Positions 7,047 to 15,998 of a stretch of 37,638 nt of DNA are shown here, one piece after another. A model generated the notes under the pieces. It saw nothing but the letters and a program-made list of their open reading frames with translations, searched no databases and was not told the DNA's origin. Both the position numbers and the translations under genes were made by a program. This DNA is from an uncultured Collinsella sp. (lineage in GTDB: Bacteria > Actinomycetota > Coriobacteriia > Coriobacteriales > Coriobacteriaceae). The stretch is taken from positions 1 through 37,638 of the forward strand of contig UQWV01000015.1 of assembly GCA_900544845.1 (NCBI GenBank), read 5' to 3'. Each line of letters opens with the position of its first letter. Position 1 is the first letter of the stretch.

Positions 7047-8522
7047 TTACTTCTTATTGCGCATCTGCGCTTCCATTTGACGCAGCAGGTCCATATCGGA
7101 CTTGGGGCCGCCTGTTCCCAGGCCACCCATACCGCCCAGACCCATGGCATCTAGGCCGGGAATATTGGGCATGCGCATCTTTTTGCCCTTCTTGCCCTTT
7201 TTGCCCTTCTTGCCACCGGCCTGCGCCTGATTGGCCATCGTGCGCATGCGGCCCATCATCTTATTCATCTCGCCCCACTGCTTCATAAGGCTGTTGACCT
7301 CGGTGGGGGTCACGCCGGCGCCCTTGGCGATACGGGCGCGACGCTGGCCGTTGATGATGGAAGGACGCAGGCGCTCCTCCTTGGTCATCGACATGATGAT
7401 GGCCTCGTTCTTGTCGAAGATGCCCTCGTCCAGGTTACCGCCCATCTGGTTGAGCGCACGCTGGCCGCCGGGGAGCATGCCCAGGATGCCCTTCATGCCA
7501 CCCATCTTCTTGACAGCCTTCATCTGCTCGAGCATGTCGTTCATGGTAAAGCCCTCGCGCAGCATGCGCTCGGCAGCCTCGAGCTGCTTGGCGTCAGCCG
7601 CCTCCTGGGCCTTCTCGATGATGCCGACGACATCGCCCATGCCCAAGATGCGCTTGGCCATGCGGTCCGGGTAAAACGGCTCCAGCGAATCGGGCTTCTC
7701 GCCCATGCTCACGAACTTGATGGGCTTGCCGGTCACCTGGCGCACTGAAAGCGCGCCGCCGCCACGGGCGTCGCCGTCAAGCTTGGAGATGATCACGCCG
7801 TCAAAGTCGGTGCGCTCGGCAAACGTCGAGACGACGTTGACGATATCCTGGCCGGTCATGGCATCGACGACCATCAGCACCTGATCGGGCTTGACGGCCT
7901 TCTTGATGTCCACGGCCTCCTGCATCATCTGCTCGTCGATCTGCAGGCGACCGGCGGTATCGACGATGACCACGTCGCGCAGGTGGTCGACGGCCTCCTG
8001 GATGGCGCCCTTGGCGATGTCGACCGGGTGCGCGCCGTCACCGCGGAAGACCGGCACGCCGATCTCTCCACCGAGCGTGGCCAGCTGGTCGGCAGCGGCG
8101 GGGCGGTAGACGTCGCACGCGGCGAGCAGCGGCGATCGGCCCTGCTTCTTGAGCAGGTAGGCTAGCTTTACGGCTGCCGTGGTCTTACCGGAGCCCTGCA
8201 GGCCCACGAGCATGATGACGTTGGGAATGCGGTTACTAAAGACGAGCTTGCTCTCGGTGGAACCGAGCATCTCGGTGAGCTCGTCGAGCTCGATCTTGAC
8301 GTCGTTTTGCGCCGGCGACAGCGACTCCATGACCTCGGCGGTCTTGCAGCGCTCCTTGGTCTTGGCGACAAACTCCTTGACGACCTTGAAGTTGACGTCG
8401 GCCTCGAGTAGCGCCATGCGGATGTCGCGCATGGCCGAGGTGATATCGGCCTCGGTCAGCTTACCCTTGCCGCGCAGACGGTCAAATGTGTCGTTGAGGC
8501 GATCGCTCAGAGAATCAAACAC
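7047..8522 (-). CDS. ffh: Signal recognition particle GTPase Ffh (SRP54)
   Basis: It binds signal sequences and 4.5S/SRP RNA and delivers ribosome-nascent chains to FtsY at the membrane. The 491-residue protein has the N domain, the G domain with GLQGSGKTT (107-115), DVYRPAAADQL, DTAGRLQ (188-194) and SKLDGDARGG, and the Met-rich M domain (MLREGFTMNDMLEQM, MTKEERLRP, RRARIAKGAGV). The tail carries four GKK repeats followed by a Gly/Met-rich stretch. It is longer than most Ffh (about 450). The start is GTG, with AAGGAG 6 nt upstream overlapping the ftsY stop codon, so the two are coupled. It is the last gene of the cluster. Confidence 0.98.
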   Translation of the reverse strand: MFDSLSDRLNDTFDRLRGKGKLTEADITSAMRDIRMALLEADVNFKVVKEFVAKTKERCKTAEVMESLSPAQNDVKIELDELTEMLGSTESKLVFSNRIPNVIMLVGLQGSGKTTAAVKLAYLLKKQGRSPLLAACDVYRPAAADQLATLGGEIGVPVFRGDGAHPVDIAKGAIQEAVDHLRDVVIVDTAGRLQIDEQMMQEAVDIKKAVKPDQVLMVVDAMTGQDIVNVVSTFAERTDFDGVIISKLDGDARGGGALSVRQVTGKPIKFVSMGEKPDSLEPFYPDRMAKRILGMGDVVGIIEKAQEAADAKQLEAAERMLREGFTMNDMLEQMKAVKKMGGMKGILGMLPGGQRALNQMGGNLDEGIFDKNEAIIMSMTKEERLRPSIINGQRRARIAKGAGVTPTEVNSLMKQWGEMNKMMGRMRTMANQAQAGGKKGKKGKKGKKMRMPNIPGLDAMGLGGMGGLGTGGPKSDMDLLRQMEAQMRNKK

Positions 8523-8532
8523 TAGTCACTCC

Positions 8533-9450
8533 TTAGTTGGACTCGCCCACCAGGGCGCGGCAGAAATCTTTGGCATTGAACTCCTGCAGGTCATCGACCT
8601 GCTCGCCCACGCCGATGCGCAGGATGGGAAGCTTGAGCTTCTCGGCCACGGCCATGGCGATACCGCCCTTTGCCGTGCCGTCGAGCTTTGTCATGATAAT
8701 ACCGTCCAGGCCCAGCGCCTCGTTAAACTCAAGCGCCTGGTTGAGGCCGTTTTGGCCTGTCGCGGCATCGATTACGAGCACGACATAGACGGGCATGGGG
8801 CCGGCGGCCATTTGACCAGCGCGCTTACGGGTCACGTTGACCACCTTGGCAAGCTCGCGCATGAGCTCGGGACTCGTGTGCAGACGACCGGCGGTATCGA
8901 TAAGCACCAAGTCGCTGCCGCGCTTGTCGGCCTCGTCGAGCACGTCGTAGCACACGCTCGCCGGATCGGAGCCGCGGTCGCGCTTGATGACGGGAACGCC
9001 GGCGCGCTGGCCCCATACATCGAGCTGTTCGATGGCGGCGGCGCGGAAGGTATCGGCCGAACCGATTACGACGTTCTTGCCGCGAGCTGCCATGGCGCTC
9101 GCGATCTTGCCGACCGTCGTGGTCTTGCCGGCGCCGTTGATGCCCACAAACAGCACGCAACTCGGCGTATCGGCGAACGGATCGCGCTCAATGGGCACAA
9201 AGTGCTGCTCGAGCTGCTCAGCCAGGGCACGACGGAGCTGTGGGGCGGTCTTGAGGTTCTTCTTGGCCGCGGCATCGCGCAGGTCATCAGAAACCTGGAT
9301 GGCGACCTCGGCACCCATGTCACCCATGACGAGCGTGTCCTCTAGGTCCTCCCAAAAATCTTCGTCGACCTCGCCGCCAAAGTAGAAGACCTCGTTGAGG
9401 GCCTCGCGGCTGCGCTCAAGTCCGCGCGAGAGAGCATCAAAGAATCCCAT
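8533..9450 (-). CDS. ftsY: Signal recognition particle receptor FtsY
   Basis: It is the membrane-associated SRP receptor GTPase, partner of Ffh. The 305-residue protein is the NG core with almost no acidic A domain, as is common in Gram-positives. Motifs are GINGAGKTTTVGK, SADTFRAAAIEQL, DTAGRLHTSPELM, MTKLDGTAKGG and IGVGEQVDDLQEF. The ATG shares one base with the smc stop (TAATG). The nearest ribosome site (AAAGG) is 13 nt away, so translation probably depends on coupling from smc. Confidence 0.98.
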   Translation of the reverse strand: MGFFDALSRGLERSREALNEVFYFGGEVDEDFWEDLEDTLVMGDMGAEVAIQVSDDLRDAAAKKNLKTAPQLRRALAEQLEQHFVPIERDPFADTPSCVLFVGINGAGKTTTVGKIASAMAARGKNVVIGSADTFRAAAIEQLDVWGQRAGVPVIKRDRGSDPASVCYDVLDEADKRGSDLVLIDTAGRLHTSPELMRELAKVVNVTRKRAGQMAAGPMPVYVVLVIDAATGQNGLNQALEFNEALGLDGIIMTKLDGTAKGGIAMAVAEKLKLPILRIGVGEQVDDLQEFNAKDFCRALVGESN

Positions 9451-12400
9451 TACGCATTCACGACCTTTCCGGTTTCGCGATCGAGTTTTTGCGAGACGAC
9501 GCGACTGACGCCGTCAGCTTGCATCGAGACGCCGTAGAGAACGTCAGCGTCCTCCATAGTACGGCGCTGATGCGAAATGACCAAGAGCTGCGTATCAGAA
9601 CGCAACACGTCCAGCGCGCCGATGAGCTTGGACAAGTTGGCGTCGTCGAGTGCCGCCTCGACCTCGTCCAGCACATAGAACGGCACCGTACGCGTGCGGT
9701 ACACGGCAAAGAGCAGGGCGAGCGCCGTCAGGCTCTTCTCGCCGCCCGACATGAGCATCATCTTGGTGATGCGCTTGCCGCGCGGCTGCGCCACGACCTC
9801 GATACCCGTATCGGCCGGATGCTCGGGGTCGGTCATCTCCAGATGAGCCTGGCCACCCGGGAACAGCATGGCGAAGATCTCGCGGAAGTTCGCATCGACC
9901 TTCTCGAAAGATACCAGAAACGCCTTGCGCATCTTACGGTCGATGGCCACGGTAATCTTGGTGAGCGCCTTGCGCGCGCTCTCCAGATCGGCCAGCTGCT
10001 CCTCGATGTAATCGGCGCGGCGTTTGAGCTGCTCGTACTCTTCCATGGCAACCTGGTTCACCGGACCCAGGTTGTTGATTTGGCGAACGAGCTGGTTGAG
10101 CTCACGCTCGGCAGCGTCGCGGTCGGTAGGCGCGGGAAGCATGAGCGCTTCCTCGAGTACCGTGGTGCCGTCGGCGGTGATGGCCTTGATGGCCGCCTCC
10201 ACCTGCACCTCGAGCTTACCGCGTGCGACCTTGAACTCGTTTTGCGTGGCAGAGGCGGTATCGACTCGCTCCTTAGCGCGGGCAACCTCTGCCTTGGCAT
10301 CCTCGATGGTCTTCTTGAGCGAAGCGGAGTCCGCCTCCTCCAGAGAGGCCTGGTCACGCAGGCGCGCTGCCCAATCCGACGCGCGTTCCAACAGGGCAGA
10401 ATAGCGTTCGTGCATGGGATCGACGCGCAGGCGCAGCAGCTCGAGCGAGCGCGAGGCCTGGCGTGTTCCGCGGATACGACGGTCGATGCCCTCAAGACGA
10501 TGCTCCAGGTCGGGCACGCGGCCCTTCAGCGAACGCAGGCGTTCGCTCGTCTGGGCTAGGCGAACCTTGGCGTCGGCGAGCTTGCCGGCAGCCTCGGAAT
10601 CGTCACGGCGAACGCGGTCGAGTTCGTCGTTGGCCTCAGAAATCTGCAAGCCCAGATCGCTTGCCTGCGCGCGGGCCTCGTCACGCGAACGGGTGAGCTC
10701 GTCAACGCGCGGGCGCGCAGCGCGAACGGCTTCGGAGGCCTGCTCGCGGCGCTTGGAGGTGCGCACGCGCTCGACCTCGGCATTGTTGGCGCTTTGCTCC
10801 AAGCGGCCGATCTCGGAAAGCAGCGAGCGGCGCTCGCCCTCAAGACGGGCGATCTCACCGGCGGCATCGCCCTCGGCGGCACGGGCCTCCTCGACGGCAG
10901 CGTTGGCCTCAACGACTTGGTCCGAAGCATGCTCAAAGATGGCAGCCAGATCGGGTTCCAGGCCCTCGAGCTCACGGATGCGGCGCTTGCGCTCCAAGGC
11001 ACCCGAAGCCTCGCCGGCATCAAGCCCCACGCGCACCAGGCCGCCGCAGGCGACGCGGGCGCCATCGGGGGTCACGTAAGTCACGCCTTCAACGACCGGC
11101 GCCGACAGCGCGGCAGCAAGATCGTCAACGACGTAATAGCCGCCGAGCAGCGCCTCGACGACGGGTCCGTAGCCTGCGCGCACGGACAGACGATCAACCA
11201 GGCGGGTACCGGCAGCGCCCTCAGCGGCGGTAGAGCCGCTCACGCCGCGCGCCACCAGCAGTGCTTCGCCCGAGGCCTTCTTTTGGTCCAGAGCCGCACG
11301 ACCGGCACGCTCAAGCGTGGCGGCGTCATCAAACAGCAGCGCATCGATATCGCCGGCGAGCAATTGCTCAACCAGGCCCTCAAGCTCGCGCGGGGCCTCC
11401 AGCACGTCGCCCAGACGACCCAAGACATCGTCGCCCAGCGCACCCACCAGACGGCTCACGAGCGGCGAGCTGTCGGCCATGCGGGCATCGAGTTTCTTTT
11501 GGCTGGCAAGCTCCGAGCGCACCTCGGATAGCTTGTTGCGCGCCTCACTCTCGCGGGCACGCAGGTCCTTCAGGGCCGCGCGTGCCGTCTCGGTGGCCTC
11601 ACGCGCATCAACCTGAGCCTGGCGCGCTTCCTCAAGAGCGCCCTCAAGCTCCTCGGCGCGGTCGCGACGGCTCTCGAGCGAGGCCATGACCTCCTCGAGC
11701 TGCTCGTCAATCTGCTCCAGGCGCGAGGCATACATGTTGTCCTCGACCTCGGCATTGCTCAGCGAGTCCTTCACCTTGGCAAGCTCGAGCGCGGCGTTAT
11801 CGGCCACGCGCTGCACATCGCGTTGCTCACGCGTAAGCTGCGAAATCTGATTGTCGAGCGCCACGCGCCGCTCGTGGAGCTCAGCGGCGGCAGGACCAGC
11901 GGCGTCGACGTCCTCCTGGGCCTGCATGTGCGCACCGGTCACTTCCTCAAGCTGCGCACGCGCGTCCTCGAGCTCCTCGAACACGCGACGTCGCTGATGC
12001 TCGGAGCTCGAAATCTGCCCGCGCATGTCAGACAGGCGCGACACCATGTTGTGGCCCTTTTCCTCGAGCAGGCGCATGTCGGAGTTAATGCGGCCGACCA
12101 CATCTTGCATATGACGGCGCTGCTCGCCCAGGTCGCCCACAAACAGGCCCTTTTCCTCGAGCATGACCTGAAGCTTCTCGAGCTCGCGCTCCTTTTCGCC
12201 CAAGCGGTACTGCGCAAGCTCCAGCTCGGCGGCGCCTTCCTTGGAACGGCTCTCCAGGTCGTTCCACTGCGACTGCAGCGAACGCAGCTCGTCGACGGCT
12301 AGCATCTGCGTAAGCTCGTTCGCACGCGAGGACAGCTCTTTGTACTTGCGCGCGCGATCGACCTGACGCTCCAACGGTCGCAGCTGACGGGCGATTTCCT

Positions 12401-12986
12401 TATTGATGTCGCGGGCACGCGTCAGGTGCTCGTCCATCGACTTAATCTTTTTGAGCGCACGCTCCTTGCGGCGCTTGTGCTTGGAGATGCCGGCGGCCTC
12501 CTCGATGAGGGCACGGCGCTCCTCAGGGCGGCTCTGCAAGATGGCATCGAGCTTGCCCTGGCTGATGATGGAATGTGTATCCTTGCCCAGGCCCGAATCG
12601 TGCAAGATGTCCTGAATGTCCATCAGGCGGCACGGGCTCGAGTTGATGAGGTACTCGCTTTCGCCCGAGCGATACATACGACGGGTGATGGCGACCTCGT
12701 CAAAATCGACGGGCAGCATATGGTCCGAGTTATCGAGCACAAGCGTGACCTCGGCGACACCCACCGGCTTGCGCGCTGACGAGCCCGAGAAGATGACATC
12801 CTCCATGGCCTGGCCGCGCAGCTGCTTGGCGCTCTGCTCGCCCAGGACCCACAGAATCGAGTCAGAGATGTTCGATTTTCCCGAGCCGTTGGGACCGACG
12901 ATGACGGTCAGGCCCGGCTCAAACGTCATATGGGCGCGGTCGGCAAACGACTTGAACCCTTTGAGCGTGAGGGACTTGAGATACAC
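9450..12986 (-). CDS. smc: Chromosome segregation/condensation protein SMC
   Basis: This ABC-type ATPase dimerises through its hinge and, with ScpA and ScpB, extrudes and compacts DNA. The 1178-residue protein has the N-terminal FKSFADR and Walker A GPNGSGKSNI (31-40), a long coiled coil, and a hinge around 505-660 (LVGALGDDVLGRL to ACGGLVRVGLDAG). A second coiled coil and the C-terminal signature LMSGGEKSL with Walker B FYVLDEVEAALDD complete it. The start is GTG (12986) with GAGG close upstream, 10 bp after the rnc stop. The scpA/B genes are not in the window. Confidence 0.98.
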   Translation of the reverse strand: MYLKSLTLKGFKSFADRAHMTFEPGLTVIVGPNGSGKSNISDSILWVLGEQSAKQLRGQAMEDVIFSGSSARKPVGVAEVTLVLDNSDHMLPVDFDEVAITRRMYRSGESEYLINSSPCRLMDIQDILHDSGLGKDTHSIISQGKLDAILQSRPEERRALIEEAAGISKHKRRKERALKKIKSMDEHLTRARDINKEIARQLRPLERQVDRARKYKELSSRANELTQMLAVDELRSLQSQWNDLESRSKEGAAELELAQYRLGEKERELEKLQVMLEEKGLFVGDLGEQRRHMQDVVGRINSDMRLLEEKGHNMVSRLSDMRGQISSSEHQRRRVFEELEDARAQLEEVTGAHMQAQEDVDAAGPAAAELHERRVALDNQISQLTREQRDVQRVADNAALELAKVKDSLSNAEVEDNMYASRLEQIDEQLEEVMASLESRRDRAEELEGALEEARQAQVDAREATETARAALKDLRARESEARNKLSEVRSELASQKKLDARMADSSPLVSRLVGALGDDVLGRLGDVLEAPRELEGLVEQLLAGDIDALLFDDAATLERAGRAALDQKKASGEALLVARGVSGSTAAEGAAGTRLVDRLSVRAGYGPVVEALLGGYYVVDDLAAALSAPVVEGVTYVTPDGARVACGGLVRVGLDAGEASGALERKRRIRELEGLEPDLAAIFEHASDQVVEANAAVEEARAAEGDAAGEIARLEGERRSLLSEIGRLEQSANNAEVERVRTSKRREQASEAVRAARPRVDELTRSRDEARAQASDLGLQISEANDELDRVRRDDSEAAGKLADAKVRLAQTSERLRSLKGRVPDLEHRLEGIDRRIRGTRQASRSLELLRLRVDPMHERYSALLERASDWAARLRDQASLEEADSASLKKTIEDAKAEVARAKERVDTASATQNEFKVARGKLEVQVEAAIKAITADGTTVLEEALMLPAPTDRDAAERELNQLVRQINNLGPVNQVAMEEYEQLKRRADYIEEQLADLESARKALTKITVAIDRKMRKAFLVSFEKVDANFREIFAMLFPGGQAHLEMTDPEHPADTGIEVVAQPRGKRITKMMLMSGGEKSLTALALLFAVYRTRTVPFYVLDEVEAALDDANLSKLIGALDVLRSDTQLLVISHQRRTMEDADVLYGVSMQADGVSRVVSQKLDRETGKVVNA

Positions 12987-12996
12987 GGTTCCTCGC

Positions 12997-13722
12997 TTAC
13001 ACGTGCTTCTTGTTCAGAATCACGCCGTTGGTGGTGTAACCCATGCGGTCGAGCGCTTCGAGCGCGGCGGCTCCCTCGGCTTCCTTCTTTGAGGAGCCGG
13101 AGCCGCGACCCTGACGAATACCATCGATCAACACCACGGCGGTAAAGGTGGGCGCATGCGCCGGGCCCTCGGAGCCAACGAGCTTGTACGCCGGGGGTTC
13201 GTGACCGTCGGCTTGCACGCACTCCTGCAAAAACGACTTGGGGTTCGCGGGATGCTCGGCGCGCTCGGAAGCCAAATGCGGCTTAAGCGTACGATGGATA
13301 AACTCCGCCGCAACGTCCCAGCCGGCATCCAGGTACAGTGCGCCCACGAGCGACTCGTAGACGTTCTCGAGCGCCGAATGCAGGCCGCGCGCACCGGTAC
13401 CGGTCTCGGAGGCACCAAAGATGATGATGTCGTCGATGCCCAGCTCGTGAGAAACCTCGGACAGCGTAGCGCCCGAGACAAGCGACACCTTCAGGCGCGT
13501 GAGCTTGCCCTCGTCAAACTCAGGATAGGACTCAAACAGGGAGCGTGCGACCACAGCACCCAAAATGGAATCGCCCAAGAACTCAAGGCGCTCATAGCTG
13601 GCAGAAACCGGCTGGCCCTCGACTGCCGAGGGATGCGTAAGGGCCGCGCGCAGCAGCACCTTATTATTGAACTCGTGCCCCAGGATTTCCTGGGCACGCG
13701 TAAGTCGTTCGGATAAAGCCAA
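12997..13722 (-). CDS. rnc: Ribonuclease III
   Basis: It cleaves double-stranded RNA and processes rRNA precursors and structured mRNAs. The 241-residue protein has the signature YERLEFLGDS (43-52), a second acidic cluster (ALENVYESLVGALYLDAG), and a C-terminal double-stranded RNA-binding domain (about 153-228, ending GSSKKEAEGAAALEAL). The start is TTG at 13722, with GGGAGG 8 nt before it inside the intergenic junction with acpP. No alternative ATG fits the family N-terminus. Confidence 0.98.
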   Translation of the reverse strand: MALSERLTRAQEILGHEFNNKVLLRAALTHPSAVEGQPVSASYERLEFLGDSILGAVVARSLFESYPEFDEGKLTRLKVSLVSGATLSEVSHELGIDDIIIFGASETGTGARGLHSALENVYESLVGALYLDAGWDVAAEFIHRTLKPHLASERAEHPANPKSFLQECVQADGHEPPAYKLVGSEGPAHAPTFTAVVLIDGIRQGRGSGSSKKEAEGAAALEALDRMGYTTNGVILNKKHV

Positions 13723-13725
13723 GAC

Positions 13726-13968
13726 CTAGGCCTCCCTGGCGTTTTCGATCGCGTCGACGGCGTCGGCGACAGAGTTGAGCGAGAGTAGGGTCTCGTCATC
13801 GATCTCGAGGTTGAACTCGTCCTCGATAGCCGTAACCAGCTGCAGGCGCTCGAGCGAGTTGGCATCGAGGTCGTCAAAGGTGGTCTCCTCGCTAATTTCG
13901 GCAACATCGACGCCCAGAACGTCAGCAGCGACCTCGGCGATCTTGTCGAAGATTTCGGAGCGGTCCAT
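13726..13968 (-). CDS. acpP: Acyl carrier protein
   Basis: It carries fatty acyl chains on a 4'-phosphopantetheine arm during fatty acid synthesis. The protein is 80 residues and acidic, with the four-helix ACP pattern. The attachment site is S38 in LDANSLERLQL. Canonical fatty acid ACPs have Asp-Ser-Leu here, and this one reads Asn-Ser-Leu. The ATG at 13968 follows GAGGA by 6-7 nt. The frame extends further upstream, but that part is non-homologous and crosses the 14005-14026 palindrome. It sits between plsX and rnc, as in Bacillus-type clusters. Confidence 0.96.
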   Translation of the reverse strand: MDRSEIFDKIAEVAADVLGVDVAEISEETTFDDLDANSLERLQLVTAIEDEFNLEIDDETLLSLNSVADAVDAIENAREA

Positions 13969-14004
13969 AGCGCTTCCTCTCATAGTGCATGAATACCAAA
14001 AGAA

Positions 14005-14026
14005 TGGTACCGCCCGGGCGGTACCA
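14005..14026. promoter_or_regulatory. 22-bp perfect palindrome between plsX and acpP
   Basis: The centre is CCCGGG and the arms are TGGTACCGCCC and its complement. Read on the minus strand, TTCTTTT begins 1 nt past the palindrome. It may be a weak intrinsic terminator reducing plsX read-through, or an operator for acpP. A palindrome with no loop favours protein binding or a folded hairpin with unpaired centre; the sequence alone does not decide. Confidence 0.55.
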
Positions 14027-14092
14027 AGACACGGTTCTGATTCTACCCCACGACGTGCACCGCGAAGCACATAACAGCGCTCTAACTCGCTC

Positions 14093-15112
14093 TTATAAAA
14101 CGATACCGTCCATAGAGTTGGCGACATTCTCGACCAGCCCGGCGCGCACGGCTTCGGCCGCCGCGAGCGCACCGTTTTTGACAGCCTCGACCGAGGTGGC
14201 ACCATGGCCGATCAGGACCACGCCGCGCAGGCCCAAAAGAATCGCGCCGCCCTTGGCGTCGCCCGAAAGTTTGGCTTTAATCTCGCGCATCTGCTTTTTG
14301 ATGAGCAGCGCGGCAATCTTGGTGCCGAGCGAAGACATAAAGACACCCTTGAGCTCCTGCAGCAAAAACTTGGCAGCGCCCTCGGTGGCCTTGAGCGCAA
14401 TATTGCCCGACATACCATCGGCAACGACGACATCGAAGTTGCCTGAGGTGAGGTCGGTGCCCTCGCAGTTACCAACAAAGCCGGGAACGGCGTCCTTCAT
14501 AGCAGGGAAACAGGCCTTGGTAAAGTTAGAACCCTTCTCGTCCTCGGCGCCGTTGGCAAGCAGACCGACGCGGGGATGCTCGATACCCAGGACGACGCGG
14601 GCATAGGCGCTGCCCATCTGGGCAAAACGCACCATATCGTCAACCTCGACATCGGGGTTGGCACCCATGTCGCACAGCACCGTCAGACCGCCGGCGCGAT
14701 TGGGCAGCGCATTGGTCAGACAGGGGCGCACCGGCTGCTTCTTGCCTTCGGCCTGATACCTAAACGGCGTCACGTAGGCGGTGGCAGCGGCGGTCATGGC
14801 ACCGGTCGAGCCGGCGGAGAAGAACGCATCCGCGTTGCCCTTCTTAATGGCGCGGCAAGAAAGCACGATCGACGACTTACGCTTGGTCATCACGGCGCGA
14901 ATGGGATCGTCATCCATGGCGATAACGTCAGGTGCCTCAAGGGCCTCAACACGTGCATGGGAAGCTGCAAAGGGATTGACGATTTCGGCCGGGCCAGTCG
15001 CCAAGACCTCGATATCGGGATCGGCGGCAAGCGCAGCCTCGATACCATCGAGAACAACCTGAGGTTTCTCGTCTCCGCCCACAACGTCTACACAAACGCG
15101 AACGTTACTCAT
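14093..15112 (-). CDS. plsX: Phosphate acyltransferase PlsX
   Basis: It converts acyl-ACP and phosphate to acyl-phosphate, the donor for PlsY in phospholipid synthesis. The 339-residue protein has the typical N-terminus (VRVCVDVVGGDEKP), FFSAGSTGAMTAAA, LCDMGANPDVEVDD, LLANGAEDEKGS, NCEGTDL and VVADGMSGNIALKATEGAAKF. Two in-frame ATGs occur. The second (15112) has AAGGAG 7 nt upstream, while the first is too close, so 15112 is chosen. It lies downstream of rpmF, with a terminator-like hairpin between them. Confidence 0.97.
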   Translation of the reverse strand: MSNVRVCVDVVGGDEKPQVVLDGIEAALAADPDIEVLATGPAEIVNPFAASHARVEALEAPDVIAMDDDPIRAVMTKRKSSIVLSCRAIKKGNADAFFSAGSTGAMTAAATAYVTPFRYQAEGKKQPVRPCLTNALPNRAGGLTVLCDMGANPDVEVDDMVRFAQMGSAYARVVLGIEHPRVGLLANGAEDEKGSNFTKACFPAMKDAVPGFVGNCEGTDLTSGNFDVVVADGMSGNIALKATEGAAKFLLQELKGVFMSSLGTKIAALLIKKQMREIKAKLSGDAKGGAILLGLRGVVLIGHGATSVEAVKNGALAAAEAVRAGLVENVANSMDGIVL

Positions 15113-15128
15113 ATACATGCTCCTTATA

Positions 15129-15159
15129 CAAAAATGGCCGACTCATTGAGCCGGCCATT
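15129..15159 (-). terminator. Intrinsic terminator/attenuator between rpmF and plsX
   Basis: On the minus strand a 12-bp stem (AATGGCCGGCTC paired with GAGTCGGCCATT, one G-U) with an AAT loop is followed by a short T-run. It lies after the rpmF stop and about 17 bp before the plsX start. It should reduce rather than abolish read-through, letting the L32 mRNA exceed plsX-acpP mRNA (inference). Confidence 0.7.
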
Positions 15160-15199
15160 GTGGTTCCATTTGGAACGGCATCGCATCCAGAGTATACCG

Positions 15200-15379
15200 T
15201 TACTCGGTAACGATAACCTCGCGGTCCTTGTAGAAACCGCAGCTGGGGCACACGTGGTGCGGAAGCTTGACAGCGCCGCAACGGGGGCACGTGGACTGAG
15301 CCGCAGCCGAGATCTTCATGTTGGCGGAACGACGGGTGTGAGTGCGGATACGACCCTGCTTTTGTTTAGGTACGGGCAT
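15200..15379 (-). CDS. rpmF: 50S ribosomal protein L32
   Basis: This is a small structural protein of the large ribosomal subunit. The 59-residue protein starts MPVPKQKQGRIRTHTRRS and has a zinc-ribbon pair CPRC (31-34) and CPSC (44-47), so it is the zinc-binding (C+) form. Ribosome site AAGGAAGG precedes the ATG. It follows the DUF177 gene, the usual neighbour of rpmF. TTGCGC and GATAGT, 15 bp apart upstream, could be a weak extra promoter. Confidence 0.97.
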   Translation of the reverse strand: MPVPKQKQGRIRTHTRRSANMKISAAAQSTCPRCGAVKLPHHVCPSCGFYKDREVIVTE

Positions 15380-15443
15380 AGTGACCTTCCTTATGAACTA
15401 TCCAGTGTGGCGATTACGCGCAAGTAGCGATACTACCACAGTT

Positions 15444-15998
15444 TTACTCATCAAGCTTGAGATTCTTCAATGCTGCAAATGGATTTTCCGTGGCAGCGGC
15501 CCATTCTGCCTCTGCCTGGGCGGCGCAATCGCATTGCTCGACGTTGAGATTGCAACCGCATGTGGGGCACAGACCACGGCAATCGGGCTTGCAGAGCACC
15601 ACAAACGGCGTGTCCATAACGACCGCGTCATTGATGGGCTCACCCAGATCGACGATACGGTCCTCACCCAGGAGCTCGTAGCCGTCCTCGTAGGCCTCGG
15701 GATCCTCGGGCTCATCAAAGAGGTAGAACTCCTCAATCTCACCGGCAATATCAAACGAAGCGGGCTCCAGGCAACGGTCGCACTCGCCAGTGGCGTGCGC
15801 GCGGACCATACCGGTGAGCAAGACACCGGTACCGGCATTGGTAAAGACAACGTCGTAGTCGATGCCGTCCTGAAGCTGGTACTCCTTCTCGCCCACCGTG
15901 TAGGTGGCGACATCGACCTTACCGGTCAGCGGATACGAATCTCCAGGAAACTCGAGCTGCTCGGAAAGATCGACGGTAACGCTCGGGAACTCAGCCAT
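15444..15998 (-). CDS. DUF177 (YceD/YlbN-family) protein
   Basis: DUF177 proteins are usually encoded just before rpmF and have been linked to 23S rRNA accumulation and ribosome assembly. The 184-residue protein has the family core GECDRCLEP near the middle, a C-terminal CKPDCRGLCPTCGCNLN with four Cys, and the characteristic NPFAALKNLK ending. The Cys groups suggest a zinc site. The ATG at 15998 shares one base with the stop of the preceding gene (TAATG), suggesting coupled translation. Confidence 0.93.
   Translation of the reverse strand: MAEFPSVTVDLSEQLEFPGDSYPLTGKVDVATYTVGEKEYQLQDGIDYDVVFTNAGTGVLLTGMVRAHATGECDRCLEPASFDIAGEIEEFYLFDEPEDPEAYEDGYELLGEDRIVDLGEPINDAVVMDTPFVVLCKPDCRGLCPTCGCNLNVEQCDCAAQAEAEWAAATENPFAALKNLKLDE

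Noticed and set aside
7000..9450. SRP RNA gene near ffh-ftsY
   Set aside because: The only non-coding space here is a short gap with a terminator hairpin; no GGAA/GGAG-tetraloop SRP RNA helix was found.
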